From positions 1-47,016 of the forward strand of contig JAUYLL010000003.1 of NCBI GenBank assembly GCA_030698375.1: a stretch of 47,016 bases of DNA, in the 5' to 3' direction. Position 1 is the first letter of the stretch, and each line of letters begins with the position of its first letter. This DNA comes from Nocardioides sp. (GTDB lineage: Bacteria > Actinomycetota > Actinomycetes > Propionibacteriales > Nocardioidaceae). Position numbers and translations under genes: made by a program. Below are positions 9,467-17,305 of this stretch, piece after piece. The notes under the pieces were generated by a model. That model searched no databases. It was not told the DNA's origin and was given only the letters and a program-made list of their open reading frames with translations.

Positions 9467-9503
9467 AACCCGCCTGACCTGCGTAGACAGGTCAGGCGGG
9501 TTT
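9467..9503 (+). terminator. Rho-independent terminator of tRNA-Asn
   Basis: Perfect 14-bp inverted repeat (AACCCGCCTGACCT / AGGTCAGGCGGGTT) with an 8-nt loop, followed by TTT. It is placed immediately behind the tRNA and ends its transcript. Confidence 0.9.
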
Positions 9504-9966
9504 GCTCGTTCCGGCCGCGCGCCGTGCTATTCACACTTTTGGTCTCGCCGACCACCGCCTCCTCACCTCCCACGAGGCGGCGCTTCTGCTGGGCGTCCCG
9601 GTCGCCACCCTGCGCACGTGGCGATCCCGCCGCCGCGGCTACGGGCCGCGAGCAGTGCAGATCGGCGGCAGCATCCGCTACCGGCTGGCCGACCTGCTGG
9701 CGTGGATCGACGGACACACCGAAAACACGGATCGGCACGTCCCGGAGGGCGTCGAGGCGCCGAGGCGCGGGAAGACGTCGCCGGCCGACCTCCCTCCATC
9801 ACCCGGCAGCGAAGGCCAAGCGGCACGACCCGTTACGGCGGGGTCGGCGTCCACGGATCAGCTACCGCCCGCTGACGACGGCGAAGGCGAGCAGCCCGTG
9901 GTTGGCGAGCAATACTGCGTTGGTGGTGGGGTGCTCGGCCAGCACGCTGGCGATGCTGCGGACTGA
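9502..9966 (+). pseudogene. Excisionase/AlpA-like helix-turn-helix protein remnant
   Basis: The conserved part is only about 60 aa (roughly 9550-9725): LLTSHEAALLLGVPVATL, then RTWRSRRRGYGPRAVQIG, then IRYRLADLLAWID. This is the MerR-like HTH of small excisionase/AlpA proteins from integrative elements. No ATG or GTG is in frame before the domain; the frame opens at a TTG within the tRNA terminator. After the domain the frame runs into low-complexity sequence that overlaps the antisense aldolase remnant. I therefore read it as a truncated, probably non-functional relic. Its position directly behind tRNA-Asn fits an element once integrated at that tRNA. No integrase is present. Confidence 0.55.
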
Positions 9967-10394
9967 GACTTCGGACCCGCGCGGGCCCCAGGCAACGACC
10001 GGAACAGGCTTGGCCTGCCCGAAGCGCAACAACGGCTCCGCCCGGCACGGCAGGGGCTGGTGGGCCAGTGCGAAGGCTGTCGCCGCGGGCGAGTGGGTAT
10101 GGATGATCGCCGCAACGTCAGGGCGGGTGGCGTAGACGGTGGAGTGCATGGCGATGATCTCGGTGCTCTCCGGTCCGAGGTTGCCCTCCACTACCTCCCC
10201 GTCCAGGGTCACCGTGGCCAACTGGTCCGCCCGCAACCCCGGACTATCCCGGTGGTGGTGAGCAGGAAACGATCGTTGTCGGCGCGGACGCTGAGGTTCC
10301 CGTGCCCTGAGTGAGACATGACGTCGGTGGTGAACAGCACTTCGACTGCCTGCACCACTGCCGTGCGCAGTTCGTTGTCGACGGAGGCGGTCAT
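9862..10394 (-). pseudogene. Broken class II aldolase/adducin-family gene
   Basis: The minus strand starts at an ATG at 10394 with AGGAG upstream and reads MTASVDNELRTAVVQAVEV, then FTTDVMSHSGHGNLSVRAD, the N-terminus of a class II aldolase/adducin (L-fuculose-phosphate aldolase type). Near 10230-10250 the frame shifts. The homology continues in another frame with LDGEVVEGNLGPESTEIIAM, AAIIHTHSPAATAFA (the metal-binding HxH) and NAVLLANHGLLAF. It then ends abruptly at a TAG at 9862, roughly 60-80 residues short. A frameshift and a lost C-terminus together make it a pseudogene. Confidence 0.8.
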
Positions 10395-10670
10395 GATCGT
10401 CCTCTTCTCCTGTAGTGAACGCCTTTGCGCAGTGGAACATGTCCGGGACCGGAGACGACCTCCAGCCATGGAGAACGCCGGCTGCTCGTGTGCCGTTGAG
10501 GAAGCGTCGTCGAGGCGGACCAGATCCTCCAACGTCGTGGGACGAGACGCCGCGCAACTGCAGTGGACTCCCGGTGGGCCTTCACCGCCTCGGCGGCGGA
10601 AGAATGAACGGACATTTGGCGTTGGTCAGGACGGTGCGCCGCATGGCGAGTGATGAACAAGGGCGCGGAC
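10395..10670. other. Non-coding stretch between aldolase remnant and sulfur operon
   Basis: I see no convincing gene here. Short open frames on both strands have no ribosome-binding site and no recognisable residues. The left edge holds the ribosome-binding site of the divergent aldolase remnant; the right edge runs into the promoter of the persulfide dioxygenase. Confidence 0.5.
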
Positions 10671-10716
10671 TTGACTGGGTGGGGAAAGTCCGTACATTAG
10701 ATACCCCGTAGGGTAT
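10671..10716 (+). promoter_or_regulatory. Promoter with CsoR/CstR-like operator
   Basis: A good -35 (TTGACT, 10671-10676) and -10 (TACATT, 10693-10698) are spaced 16 nt apart. Directly after the -10 is a perfect inverted repeat ATACCCCGTAGGGTAT (10701-10716; arms ATACCC/GGGTAT). G/C tracts flanked by AT of this form are the operator type of the CsoR family, which includes the persulfide sensor CstR. A bound repressor would cover the transcription start. No CsoR-family gene lies in the window, so the regulator would act in trans. The ribosome-binding site AGGAGG follows at 10723-10728. Confidence 0.7.
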
Positions 10717-10739
10717 TCGACTAGGAGGCACGACAACGC

Positions 10740-12071
10740 ATGGAGATTCACTCATTCCGCACCCCCGGACTTGGGGACCAGACCTACCTGCTCGAGCACG
10801 AGGGCAAAGCGATCCTCGTCGACCCGCAGCGTGACATCGAGCGTTTTCTCGACGAGGCGGCAGCACGCGACCTAGACCTGCGCTTCGTGCTCGAGACCCA
10901 TCTCCACAACGACTACGTGTCTGGAGCCGAGCAGGCCGCGCTCCGCACGGGTGCCGAGCTGGTGCTGCCGGCGGCTGCTGCGGCGGCGTACCGCTACACC
11001 CCGGCCTTCCACCTCGAGGAGCTGGTGGGGGAGGGCGGCCTCTCGATCCGTCCGTTGCACACTCCCGGCCACACGCCCGAGCACACCAGCTACGTGATCC
11101 TGCTCGACGGCAAGGAGGTCGCGGTGTTCTCGGGGGGCAGCCTGCTCGTCGGGTCCGCCGGTCGCCCCGACCTGCTGGGTCCGGAGCGGGCGGAAACCCT
11201 CGCTCGCCTCCAGCACCAGTCGCTGCATCGCCTGGCGGGACTCCCGGGTGACGTCGAACTGCTGCCCACCCACGGTGAAGGATCCTTCTGCACGTCCAGC
11301 GGCGCCGGTCTATACACCTCGACCATCGCCGACGAGGTCGCCTCCAACCCCCTCCTCCAGATCACCGATCCGGACGAGATGGCCAAGGAGATGCTGCGGC
11401 TCCCGATGCCGATCCCGGGCTTCTACCAGTACATGGGGCCGACCAACACCCTGGGCGTCAAGCCGATGCCGGGGACCAGCAGGCCGTCCCTGTCCCTCGA
11501 GGACGTCAAGGGGCAGGCGCTCAACGTCGTGGACATTCGACCGCGTCAGCACCAGGCGGCCGGGCTTGTTCCGGGCAGTGTTGGGATCGAGATGGCCATC
11601 GACTTCGGTAGCTGGGCCGGCTGGCTGCTGCCCTACAACGAGTCGGTCGCAATCGTCGCCGACCCCGACCAGGACGCTGAGGAGGCCATCGTCCAGCTGG
11701 CACAGATCGGCTTCGACTCCGTCGTGGGAGTGGTCAACGACCTGCCCGACGGAGGCCTTGGAGCGGGCTTCACGCTCGTGGATCTCGACGAGGCCAACAA
11801 GCTCGTGGGCGAGGACGTTCAGGTCCTCGACGTGCGCATGCCGAGCGAGTTGGAGCAGGTCCGTCTCGCCGGCGCCGTCGAGCGATTCGTCCCCGAGGTG
11901 TTCACGCAGGGGGTCCCCGAGCAGCTCGACCCGGCGGCTCCCGTCCTCATCGTTTGCGGCAGTGGACGGCGTGCGTCCATCGCGGCCAGCCGACTCGTGG
12001 CCGACGGCTTCGCCGACGTCCGCGTCCTCACGGGTGCCGGCGTCCCCGACCTTGCGGCAGTCACCGACTGA
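10740..12071 (+). CDS. Persulfide dioxygenase-like metallo-beta-lactamase protein with two rhodanese domains
   Basis: A 443-aa cytoplasmic protein. The N-terminal metallo-beta-lactamase domain (about 1-235) has iron-binding residues in ETHLHNDYVSG (His54, His56, Asp58) and His111 in HTPGHTPEHTSY, plus the GSLLVGSAGRPDLLG and LPTHGEGSFC segments typical of ETHE1/Blh-type persulfide dioxygenases. These convert glutathione or low-molecular-weight persulfide to sulfite. A first rhodanese-like domain (about 245-345) lacks the catalytic cysteine (IVADPDQD at the expected loop). The second (about 350-440) has Cys406 in VCGSGRRAS and should carry sulfane sulfur. It leads an operon with the rhodanese gene 44 nt downstream, under the CsoR/CstR-like operator. 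The oxidation role is a family inference. Confidence 0.9.
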   Translation: MEIHSFRTPGLGDQTYLLEHEGKAILVDPQRDIERFLDEAAARDLDLRFVLETHLHNDYVSGAEQAALRTGAELVLPAAAAAAYRYTPAFHLEELVGEGGLSIRPLHTPGHTPEHTSYVILLDGKEVAVFSGGSLLVGSAGRPDLLGPERAETLARLQHQSLHRLAGLPGDVELLPTHGEGSFCTSSGAGLYTSTIADEVASNPLLQITDPDEMAKEMLRLPMPIPGFYQYMGPTNTLGVKPMPGTSRPSLSLEDVKGQALNVVDIRPRQHQAAGLVPGSVGIEMAIDFGSWAGWLLPYNESVAIVADPDQDAEEAIVQLAQIGFDSVVGVVNDLPDGGLGAGFTLVDLDEANKLVGEDVQVLDVRMPSELEQVRLAGAVERFVPEVFTQGVPEQLDPAAPVLIVCGSGRRASIAASRLVADGFADVRVLTGAGVPDLAAVTD

Positions 12072-12115
12072 GTGTTCGCTGACACATCACTCATCCACCA
12101 CGACAGGAGCATTAC

Positions 12116-12694
12116 ATGACAATCGATTCCAGTGTCCAGACCGTGGGCGTCGCCGAGGCGCAAGGCCTCGTCCAGCAGACGAACACGCTCATCCTCGACG
12201 TCCGCACCCCCGGTGAGTTCGAGACGTCCCACATCGACGGGGCGGTGAACATCCCGGTCGATCGCCTCGACCCCCACCTGCACGAGATCGTGTCGAACGC
12301 GGGCGGCACGATGGTCCTGGTGTGCCAGAGCGGCGGCCGTGCAGAGCAGGCAGCGACCAAGATGAGCCGCCACGGCAAGCAGGACCTGGTCCTGCTCGAA
12401 GGCGGGATGAACGCATGGGAGCAGGCGGGCGCTCCGGTCAGCCGCGGCGAGGTGCAGCGATGGGGCCTGGAACGGCAGGTCCGGCTGGTCGCTGGGTCCA
12501 TCGTCTTCGCGGCCGTCGTAGCGAGCATCTGGGTGCAGCCCTTGAAGTGGATCGGGGCAGGCGTCGGGTTCGGCCTCGTGTTCGCCTCGGTCACCAACAC
12601 CTGCATGATGGGGATGCTGCTGAGCAAGCTGCCCTACAACCGTGGGCCTGCCTGTGACATCAACCAGGCCCTCACCCGTCTCGGCGTTCGTTGA
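12116..12694 (+). CDS. Membrane-anchored rhodanese (YgaP-like, rhodanese plus DUF2892)
   Basis: A 192-aa sulfurtransferase. The N-terminal single rhodanese domain (about 8-115) contains LDVRTPGEFETSHIDGAVNIP and the active-site loop VCQSGGR with Cys70. It is followed by a DUF2892-type C-terminus with two hydrophobic helices (about 128-170), including the TNTCMMGMLLSKLPYNRG motif. YgaP of E. coli has the same order. It starts at ATG behind AGGAG and follows the persulfide dioxygenase closely, so it probably supplies or accepts sulfane sulfur at the membrane. A palindrome lies behind its stop. Confidence 0.9.
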   Translation: MTIDSSVQTVGVAEAQGLVQQTNTLILDVRTPGEFETSHIDGAVNIPVDRLDPHLHEIVSNAGGTMVLVCQSGGRAEQAATKMSRHGKQDLVLLEGGMNAWEQAGAPVSRGEVQRWGLERQVRLVAGSIVFAAVVASIWVQPLKWIGAGVGFGLVFASVTNTCMMGMLLSKLPYNRGPACDINQALTRLGVR

Positions 12695-12710
12695 CCCAGA
12701 CGATCGGCGT

Positions 12711-12767
12711 GTGCGGTTGCCTGCAGAAGCCCGGTGCAAATCTCGGGGCTGCGCACGGCAACCGCAC
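12711..12767 (+). terminator. Long-loop hairpin after the persulfide operon
   Basis: A perfect 11-bp inverted repeat (GTGCGGTTGCC / GGCAACCGCAC) encloses 35 nt that can themselves pair partly (GCAG/CTGC, CCC/GGG). It begins 17 nt after the rhodanese stop. It may be a terminator, or a structured leader of the SulP gene 313 nt downstream; no T-tract is seen. Confidence 0.5.
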
Positions 12768-13080
12768 CGCCGGCCCGGGTGCCTAGACCTCTCGAGGACC
12801 TGCCACACCCGGCATGCGTATTCCTCAGGAGTTCCCCGTGTGACCGTCCTCGCCGCGCCCCGCGCCGGCGTCCGGACAGATCCGCGAACCCCTTGCCCCG
12901 ACAGCGCAGTGGTGCCTCAGCTCACCAGCTCACCTGGCCGCCGCCGGCCGGCCGTTCCGCGGCCTCGTCTCCCGTTCCGCGGGAGGCGACCCAGGAAGAC
13001 GCGCTCGGGGCGCTCCGTGCCCTTCTCCTCCCCCCCAATCGCACGCCTCATCGATCCCACCCCTACGCCGAGGACCCCCC
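12768..13080. other. Upstream region of the SulP gene without a recognisable gene
   Basis: Only a weak open frame (GTG at 12838, ending inside the SulP start at 13088) is present. It has an AGGAG upstream, but its translation is low-complexity Pro/Arg with no family signal. No clear promoter hexamers were found. A GAGGA lies about 7 nt before the SulP ATG. Confidence 0.4.
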
Positions 13081-14865
13081 ATGACTGAACAGTCGGACCG
13101 GGCCGGAACGCAGCGCAAGCAGCCCGCCCCGTCCAGCCTGAACCGCCTCAGCCGCTGGCTGCCATCGCTGCGCTGGGTACGCACCTACGACCGGTCCACA
13201 GCTCGAGCGGACGTACTCGCCGGCATCACCGTTGCCGTCATGCTCGTCCCGCAGGGGATGGCCTACGCCGCCCTCGCCGGTATGCCGCCGGTCACGGGCT
13301 TGTACGCCAGCATCTTTCCCCTCCTGGTCTACGCGTTGCTCGGCACCAGCCGGACGCTGGCCGTCGGACCCGTCGCGATCGTGGCGCTGCTGACCAACAC
13401 CGCGCTGCTCCCGCTCGCCGACGGCGACCCTAACCGCTACCTCGTCCTCGGGGCAGCGCTCGCCGGCCTCGTCGGACTCATTCAGCTCATCCTGGGGCTG
13501 GCCCGCCTCGGGACCCTGGTCAACCTGCTGTCGCACTCGGTGCTCTCGGGGTTCACCAGCGCCGCTGCGATCGTCATCGGCACCAGCCAGGTGAAGAACC
13601 TGCTGGGCCTGGAGATGGAGCGCACCGAGGGCTTCACCCACACCGTGACCGCGCTCATCGGCGCGCTACCGACCATCCACTGGCCGACGGTCGCCGTGGG
13701 CGTCCTCGGCCTTGTGCTGCTTGTCCTCGCGAAGAAGAGGGCGCCGAGGCTGCCCGCAGCGCTGATCGTGGTCGCCCTGGTCACTGCCGCCAGCGCCGTT
13801 TTCGGGTTCGGCGAGATGGGCATCGCCATTCTCAAGGAGGTCCCGGCGGGCCTGCCCACCCCAGGCATTCCCGCGGTCGGCGTGCAGGACCTGATCAGTC
13901 TGCTGCCGAGTGCGCTGACCATCGCGGTCATCGGCTACGTGGAGGGCGTCAGCATCGCCAAGGCGCTGGCCGCCAGGGACCGTGAGACTGTCGACCCGAA
14001 CGCAGAACTCGTTGCCGTCGGGGCAGCGAACATCGCGGCCGGCCTGTTCCGCGCCTTCCCGGTCGCCGGCGGCTTCTCCCGTACGGCTGTCAACCACCAG
14101 GCCGGGGCCCGCACGCCCGCAGCCAGCATCGTCACCGCGCTCATCGTCGGCCTCGCGGTGCTGCTGTTCACGCCACTGTTCTTCCACCTCCCCAACGCAG
14201 TCCTCGCCGCGATCATCATCGTTGCCGTCGCTGGGCTGGTCGACCTGCGCACCCCGGTGCAGACGTGGAGGACCCGGCGCGCTGACGGACTCGCCGTCGC
14301 AGTCACCTTCGCCGGGACGCTGCTGCTCGGCATCGAGGCTGGCATCGCCTTGGGCGTCGCGCTGAGCATCGCCAACTTCGTGTGGGAGTCCTCCAGGCCC
14401 CACATGGCTGAGCTGGGCCGCGTTCGCGGCACGCCGGTGTATCGCAACGTCGAGCGTTACGAGACCGAGGGCGATCCCAGCGTCCTCCTGTTGCGTGTCG
14501 ACGCGCCGCTGTTCTTCGCCAACGCCCAGAACGTCTCCGACCGAGTGCTCGCCCTAGTCGCTCAACGTCCCGCCGTCCGGTTCGTCGTTCTCGACGCCAG
14601 CGCGGTCACCGACGTCGACGCGGACGGTGCGCACACCCTGCACGAGCTCGACCGGCGCCTGGCCGACAGCGACATCGCGCTGCACCTGACGACCGTCCGC
14701 GGACCGGTCCGCGACCTGCTCGTGCGCTCCGGGGATTGGAGCGCACTGTCCGAGCGCAGCCATGCTGACATCCCCGCCGCGGTCCAGGCCATCGGCCTGG
14801 ACGGCGACAGCCCCCTCCTCATCAAATCCCCCCACCCGCCTCAGATGACCCCGGAGGTCTTCTAG
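13081..14865 (+). CDS. SulP-family anion transporter with STAS domain
   Basis: A 594-aa SulP (SLC26-type) permease for sulfate or bicarbonate. The N-terminus holds the family signature AGITVAVMLVPQGMAYAALA, followed by about 12-14 hydrophobic segments to residue 430, including AFPVAGGFSRTAVNHQAGAR. A cytoplasmic STAS domain covers about 445-575 (VLLLRVDAPLFFANAQNV ... VVLDASAVTDVDADG). The stop TAG overlaps the GTG of the beta-carbonic-anhydrase-like gene by one base, so the two are co-translated. That pairing is known for SulP bicarbonate transporters, while the sulfur genes upstream suggest sulfate or sulfite. Both substrates remain possible. Confidence 0.92.
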   Translation: MTEQSDRAGTQRKQPAPSSLNRLSRWLPSLRWVRTYDRSTARADVLAGITVAVMLVPQGMAYAALAGMPPVTGLYASIFPLLVYALLGTSRTLAVGPVAIVALLTNTALLPLADGDPNRYLVLGAALAGLVGLIQLILGLARLGTLVNLLSHSVLSGFTSAAAIVIGTSQVKNLLGLEMERTEGFTHTVTALIGALPTIHWPTVAVGVLGLVLLVLAKKRAPRLPAALIVVALVTAASAVFGFGEMGIAILKEVPAGLPTPGIPAVGVQDLISLLPSALTIAVIGYVEGVSIAKALAARDRETVDPNAELVAVGAANIAAGLFRAFPVAGGFSRTAVNHQAGARTPAASIVTALIVGLAVLLFTPLFFHLPNAVLAAIIIVAVAGLVDLRTPVQTWRTRRADGLAVAVTFAGTLLLGIEAGIALGVALSIANFVWESSRPHMAELGRVRGTPVYRNVERYETEGDPSVLLLRVDAPLFFANAQNVSDRVLALVAQRPAVRFVVLDASAVTDVDADGAHTLHELDRRLADSDIALHLTTVRGPVRDLLVRSGDWSALSERSHADIPAAVQAIGLDGDSPLLIKSPHPPQMTPEVF

Positions 14866-15380
14866 TGACCGACGCCGAGAGCACGAGCGGAGCCGCAGCC
14901 GCGCCCACGGGTGCATCGACGCCCGCCGCTGACTGCGCCGCACGACTGGGCCGCGCACCGTCCCCCCCTCCCCCGGAGCGCTTCGCGGTGCTGCTCAACT
15001 GCATCGACGGGCGAACGCAGGACCCGCTGGTCGAGTGGATTCGGCGCGAACTCGACGTCACCCATGTCGACGTCGTCACCGAACCCGGGGTCGACGGTGT
15101 CCTCGCTCGCGGTGAGGACACCACGGTGCAGGCCCTGCTGAACAAGGTCTGCGTGAGCCGGGTCGCGCACGGCGCCGTCGCCCTGGTTATCGCTGGGCAC
15201 CACGACTGCGCAGCCAACCCCGGCGACAGTGCCTGGCACCTCTCCGATGTCGCCCGCGCCGCCCACAACCTCGGCCGGGCTCTGCCGGAACTGCCCGTGC
15301 GCGCCGTCTACGTCGACGAAACCTGGACCGTCTGTCCGCTGCCCGACAACGACACCCCCGGGAGCGGGACTGCGCAATGA
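14865..15380 (+). CDS. Beta-carbonic-anhydrase-like protein
   Basis: A 171-aa soluble protein with a disordered Ala/Pro-rich N-terminus (about 1-38). The core shows the beta-carbonic anhydrase ligand set: Cys46 with the Asp48-Arg50 dyad (NCIDGR), and His112 and Cys115 in AGHHDCAANP (HxxC). It is shorter than classical beta enzymes (about 200-220 aa) and lacks the usual helical N-terminal arm, so activity is plausible but unproven. It overlaps the SulP stop by one base; it would interconvert CO2 and bicarbonate next to the transporter. Confidence 0.75.
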   Translation: MTDAESTSGAAAAPTGASTPAADCAARLGRAPSPPPPERFAVLLNCIDGRTQDPLVEWIRRELDVTHVDVVTEPGVDGVLARGEDTTVQALLNKVCVSRVAHGAVALVIAGHHDCAANPGDSAWHLSDVARAAHNLGRALPELPVRAVYVDETWTVCPLPDNDTPGSGTAQ

Positions 15381-15490
15381 GCGGGCTCGACAGCCACCCC
15401 AGCCAGACGACTGCGGGACGCTGAGGACGTGCGGCACTGCACCGCAGGGTGAATGTGCCGAGCGGAGGGTACGGAACCCGGGGTGAGGGC

Positions 15491-15730
15491 CCCAGCACCA
15501 GCAGGCTGGTCAGGGTCACCGGGCCGGTCCGCAGGTAGGGGAGACGAGCCCATCGGAGCGGCCAGCAACGGCGCGGCGGCAGCGGCGTACAGGCCGGCCT
15601 CAGGCGGTAGCCCGGCGAACGCGGGGCACGCGATCGACTGGGGGACCAGCGCTAGGGCCACCGTGACACCGGCGACGAGTTCGCCGCGCCGGGCCCGGTC
15701 ACGCCGCACCTTCCCCACGCGGAATAACAT
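15491..15730 (-). pseudogene. N-terminal remnant of a SulP transporter
   Basis: The minus strand from 15730 reads RRGELVAGVTVALALVPQSI and then AGLPPEAGLYAAAAAPLLAA, closely matching the start of the intact SulP at 21504-23054. A single extra base in a run of four G (15538-15541 on the plus strand) shifts the frame. In the shifted frame homology continues as YLRTGPVTLTSLLVLG and then stops near 15491. About 440 residues are missing. It lies divergent from the first DUF202 gene exactly as the intact SulP does at the second locus. Confidence 0.85.
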
Positions 15731-15765
15731 TTGGACCAGTGAGCATCGAGGTCAGGAGATTCGCC

Positions 15766-16110
15766 GTGGCGCCGCGTGACGAGGTGGGTTCCGACCCCGA
15801 CTACCGGTTCAGCCTGGCCAACGAACGGACCTTCCTGGCTTGGATCCGCACAGCGCTGGGTCTCCTGGCCGGTGGCGTCGCGCTCTTGGCCTTGCTCGAC
15901 GACTTCGGGAATTCTGCCGTGCGCATCGCAACCGGGGTAGCCGTGCTGGTGTTGGCGACTGTTCTGCCGCCCCTAGCCTACCGACGCTGGTCTGCCACCG
16001 AGGTGGCCCTGCGGACCCACACCTCGTTGCCCCAGCCCGGGTTGCTGCGCCTGATAGCCGGAGGCCTGGTGGTCGTGGGCCTCCTGGTGGCGGCGCTCGC
16101 ACTGGTGTGA
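15766..16110 (+). CDS. DUF202 (YidH-like) membrane protein, copy 1
   Basis: A small 114-aa membrane protein of the DUF202 family: soluble N-terminus with DYRFSLANERTFLAWIRTAL, then three hydrophobic helices (about residues 25-45, 53-72, 92-114). The biochemical function of the family is not known to me. GTG at 15766 is chosen for AGGAG seven bases upstream; a longer GTG start at 15739 is in frame but lacks a site. Very similar to the protein at 23111-23455. The partner DUF202 gene starts 4 nt after its stop. Confidence 0.87.
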   Translation: MAPRDEVGSDPDYRFSLANERTFLAWIRTALGLLAGGVALLALLDDFGNSAVRIATGVAVLVLATVLPPLAYRRWSATEVALRTHTSLPQPGLLRLIAGGLVVVGLLVAALALV

Positions 16111-16114
16111 GCTG

Positions 16115-16486
16115 ATGACCACCGACAATGGGCCGGACCGGAGCCTGCTGCACTCGGTCGCTGCCCTGGAGAGGACCGCGCTGTCCTGGGAACGCACTGC
16201 GGTCTCCCTGGGCGCAGTGGGTCTGCTGCTGCTCAAGGTGACCGACGGCGGCCCGGCGACCCAGGCCGCGGGGCTGGTCCTCGTGGCCATGGCTGTCTCG
16301 GTGGTCCTGGTCATGGTTCCGCTGGGGTACCGACGGACCCGGGCACGGGTGGACCCAGCCGACCCCGGGCAACCGTTCGTCCACCACGACAGGTGGCGGA
16401 CGAGGGTGCTGTTGGCCACGGCGTGTGCCATCAGCCTCGCCCCGGTCGTAGTGGCTGCGGACCTCTGGCTGAGCGGGGCAATCTGA
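16115..16486 (+). CDS. DUF202-type membrane protein, second subtype
   Basis: A 123-aa membrane protein with the divergent DUF202 signature ALERTALSWERTAVSLGAVG at residues 16-35, followed by helices at about 33-45, 50-70 and 98-120. It starts 4 nt behind the first DUF202 gene, so the pair is co-translated and may form a heteromer (inference). At the duplicated locus its counterpart (23460) is cut off after about 35 codons. Confidence 0.85.
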   Translation: MTTDNGPDRSLLHSVAALERTALSWERTAVSLGAVGLLLLKVTDGGPATQAAGLVLVAMAVSVVLVMVPLGYRRTRARVDPADPGQPFVHHDRWRTRVLLATACAISLAPVVVAADLWLSGAI

Positions 16487-16592
16487 GATCAGTCCTCGTC
16501 CACGACGTAGGCACGACGGTTGGGCATCACGGGTCGTCCCAGGAGATGCGACTCGAGTCGAGGTTTTCGGGCTCTCCTGACACATCTGTGGG

Positions 16593-16667
16593 TCAGTTCC
16601 GGCCGGGGAGTGCCGGGCGGTAGCCGCCGAGGTTGAGCATGGCGAGGGCGATGAGGGCGTCGGCGGA
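16593..16667 (-). mobile_element. Transposase C-terminal scrap
   Basis: The minus strand reads HSADALIALAMLNLGGYRPA and stops at 16593, which looks like the C-terminus of a DDE transposase (IS5-like endings have similar LAMxNL motifs). Only about 25 codons remain, and they end where the acyl-CoA carboxylase fragment begins, so the insertion probably caused that truncation. The family assignment is weak. Confidence 0.35.
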
Positions 16668-17133
16668 GTGGAGCGGTTGCCGGTCGTCTCGCTCGTCGAC
16701 ATCCAGGGCTTCATGGTCGGCCCGGACGCCGAACGTTCGGGCCTGGTGCGCGAAGCGTCGCGCATGGTCAACGCCGGCGCACGGCTCACCACACCGCTGG
16801 TGGGAGTCATCCAGCGGCGCGGCTACGGCCTCGGCGCCCAAGCAATGCTCGGTGGAAGCACCCACCGGCCACTTCTGACCGTCGCGTGGCCCGCGGCACA
16901 TCTGGGTCCGATGGGCTTGGAAGGCTCCGTCCGCCTCAGCATGGCGAAAGGACTGATGTCCATGGAAGCCGACGAACGCGAGCGCACCGTCAACGAGGAG
17001 ACCGCCGCTCTGCGCAACTCACGCGAAGGCACTTAATGCGGCCCGCTACTTCGAGATAGACGACGTGATCGACCCGGCCGAAACGCGGGCCCTCATCGTA
17101 GCCGCCGTCACGCGCGCCGATCGCGATCTGTAG
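16668..17133 (+). pseudogene. C-terminal fragment of acyl-CoA carboxylase beta subunit
   Basis: The frame reads VVSLVDIQGFMVGPDAERSG, RGYGLGAQAMLGGSTHRPLL and TVAWPAAHLGPMGLEGSVRL, the C-terminal carboxyltransferase part of acetyl/propionyl-CoA carboxylase beta chains. At about 17036 the frame ends with a stop. The homology goes on in another frame with LNAARYFEIDDVIDPAETRA to a TAG at 17131-17133. Roughly the first 350 residues are missing, replaced by a transposase scrap. Truncation plus frameshift means it is dead. Confidence 0.85.
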
Positions 17134-17305
17134 GACCGGGCGGGCGTACTTCGTCAGCGGGCCGTCGAGGTGGAACGGTAGGTCGCCGGTGTGTCGGCCG
17201 GCGAGAATCGTCGGATGGGCGGCGGCCTCTCGCGCGACGTCAGCGCCGAGTGCGAGGGCGCCAGCGACAACCCAGCCAGAACGCGGCGTAGGCCGAACAC
17301 CGGCC
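17134..17305 (-). pseudogene. Unidentified gene fragment
   Basis: The minus strand holds a frame with gene-like composition: VVAGALALGADVAREAAAHP, then TILAGRHTGDLPFHLDG, then PLTKYARPVLQIAIGAR. It has no start codon with a ribosome-binding site and runs antisense into the carboxylase fragment. I do not recognise the family. It is probably another broken gene. Confidence 0.3.

Noticed and set aside
12838..13088. Possible 83-aa gene before SulP (GTG with AGGAG upstream, overlapping the SulP start)
   Set aside because: The translation is low-complexity Pro/Arg with no recognisable domain.
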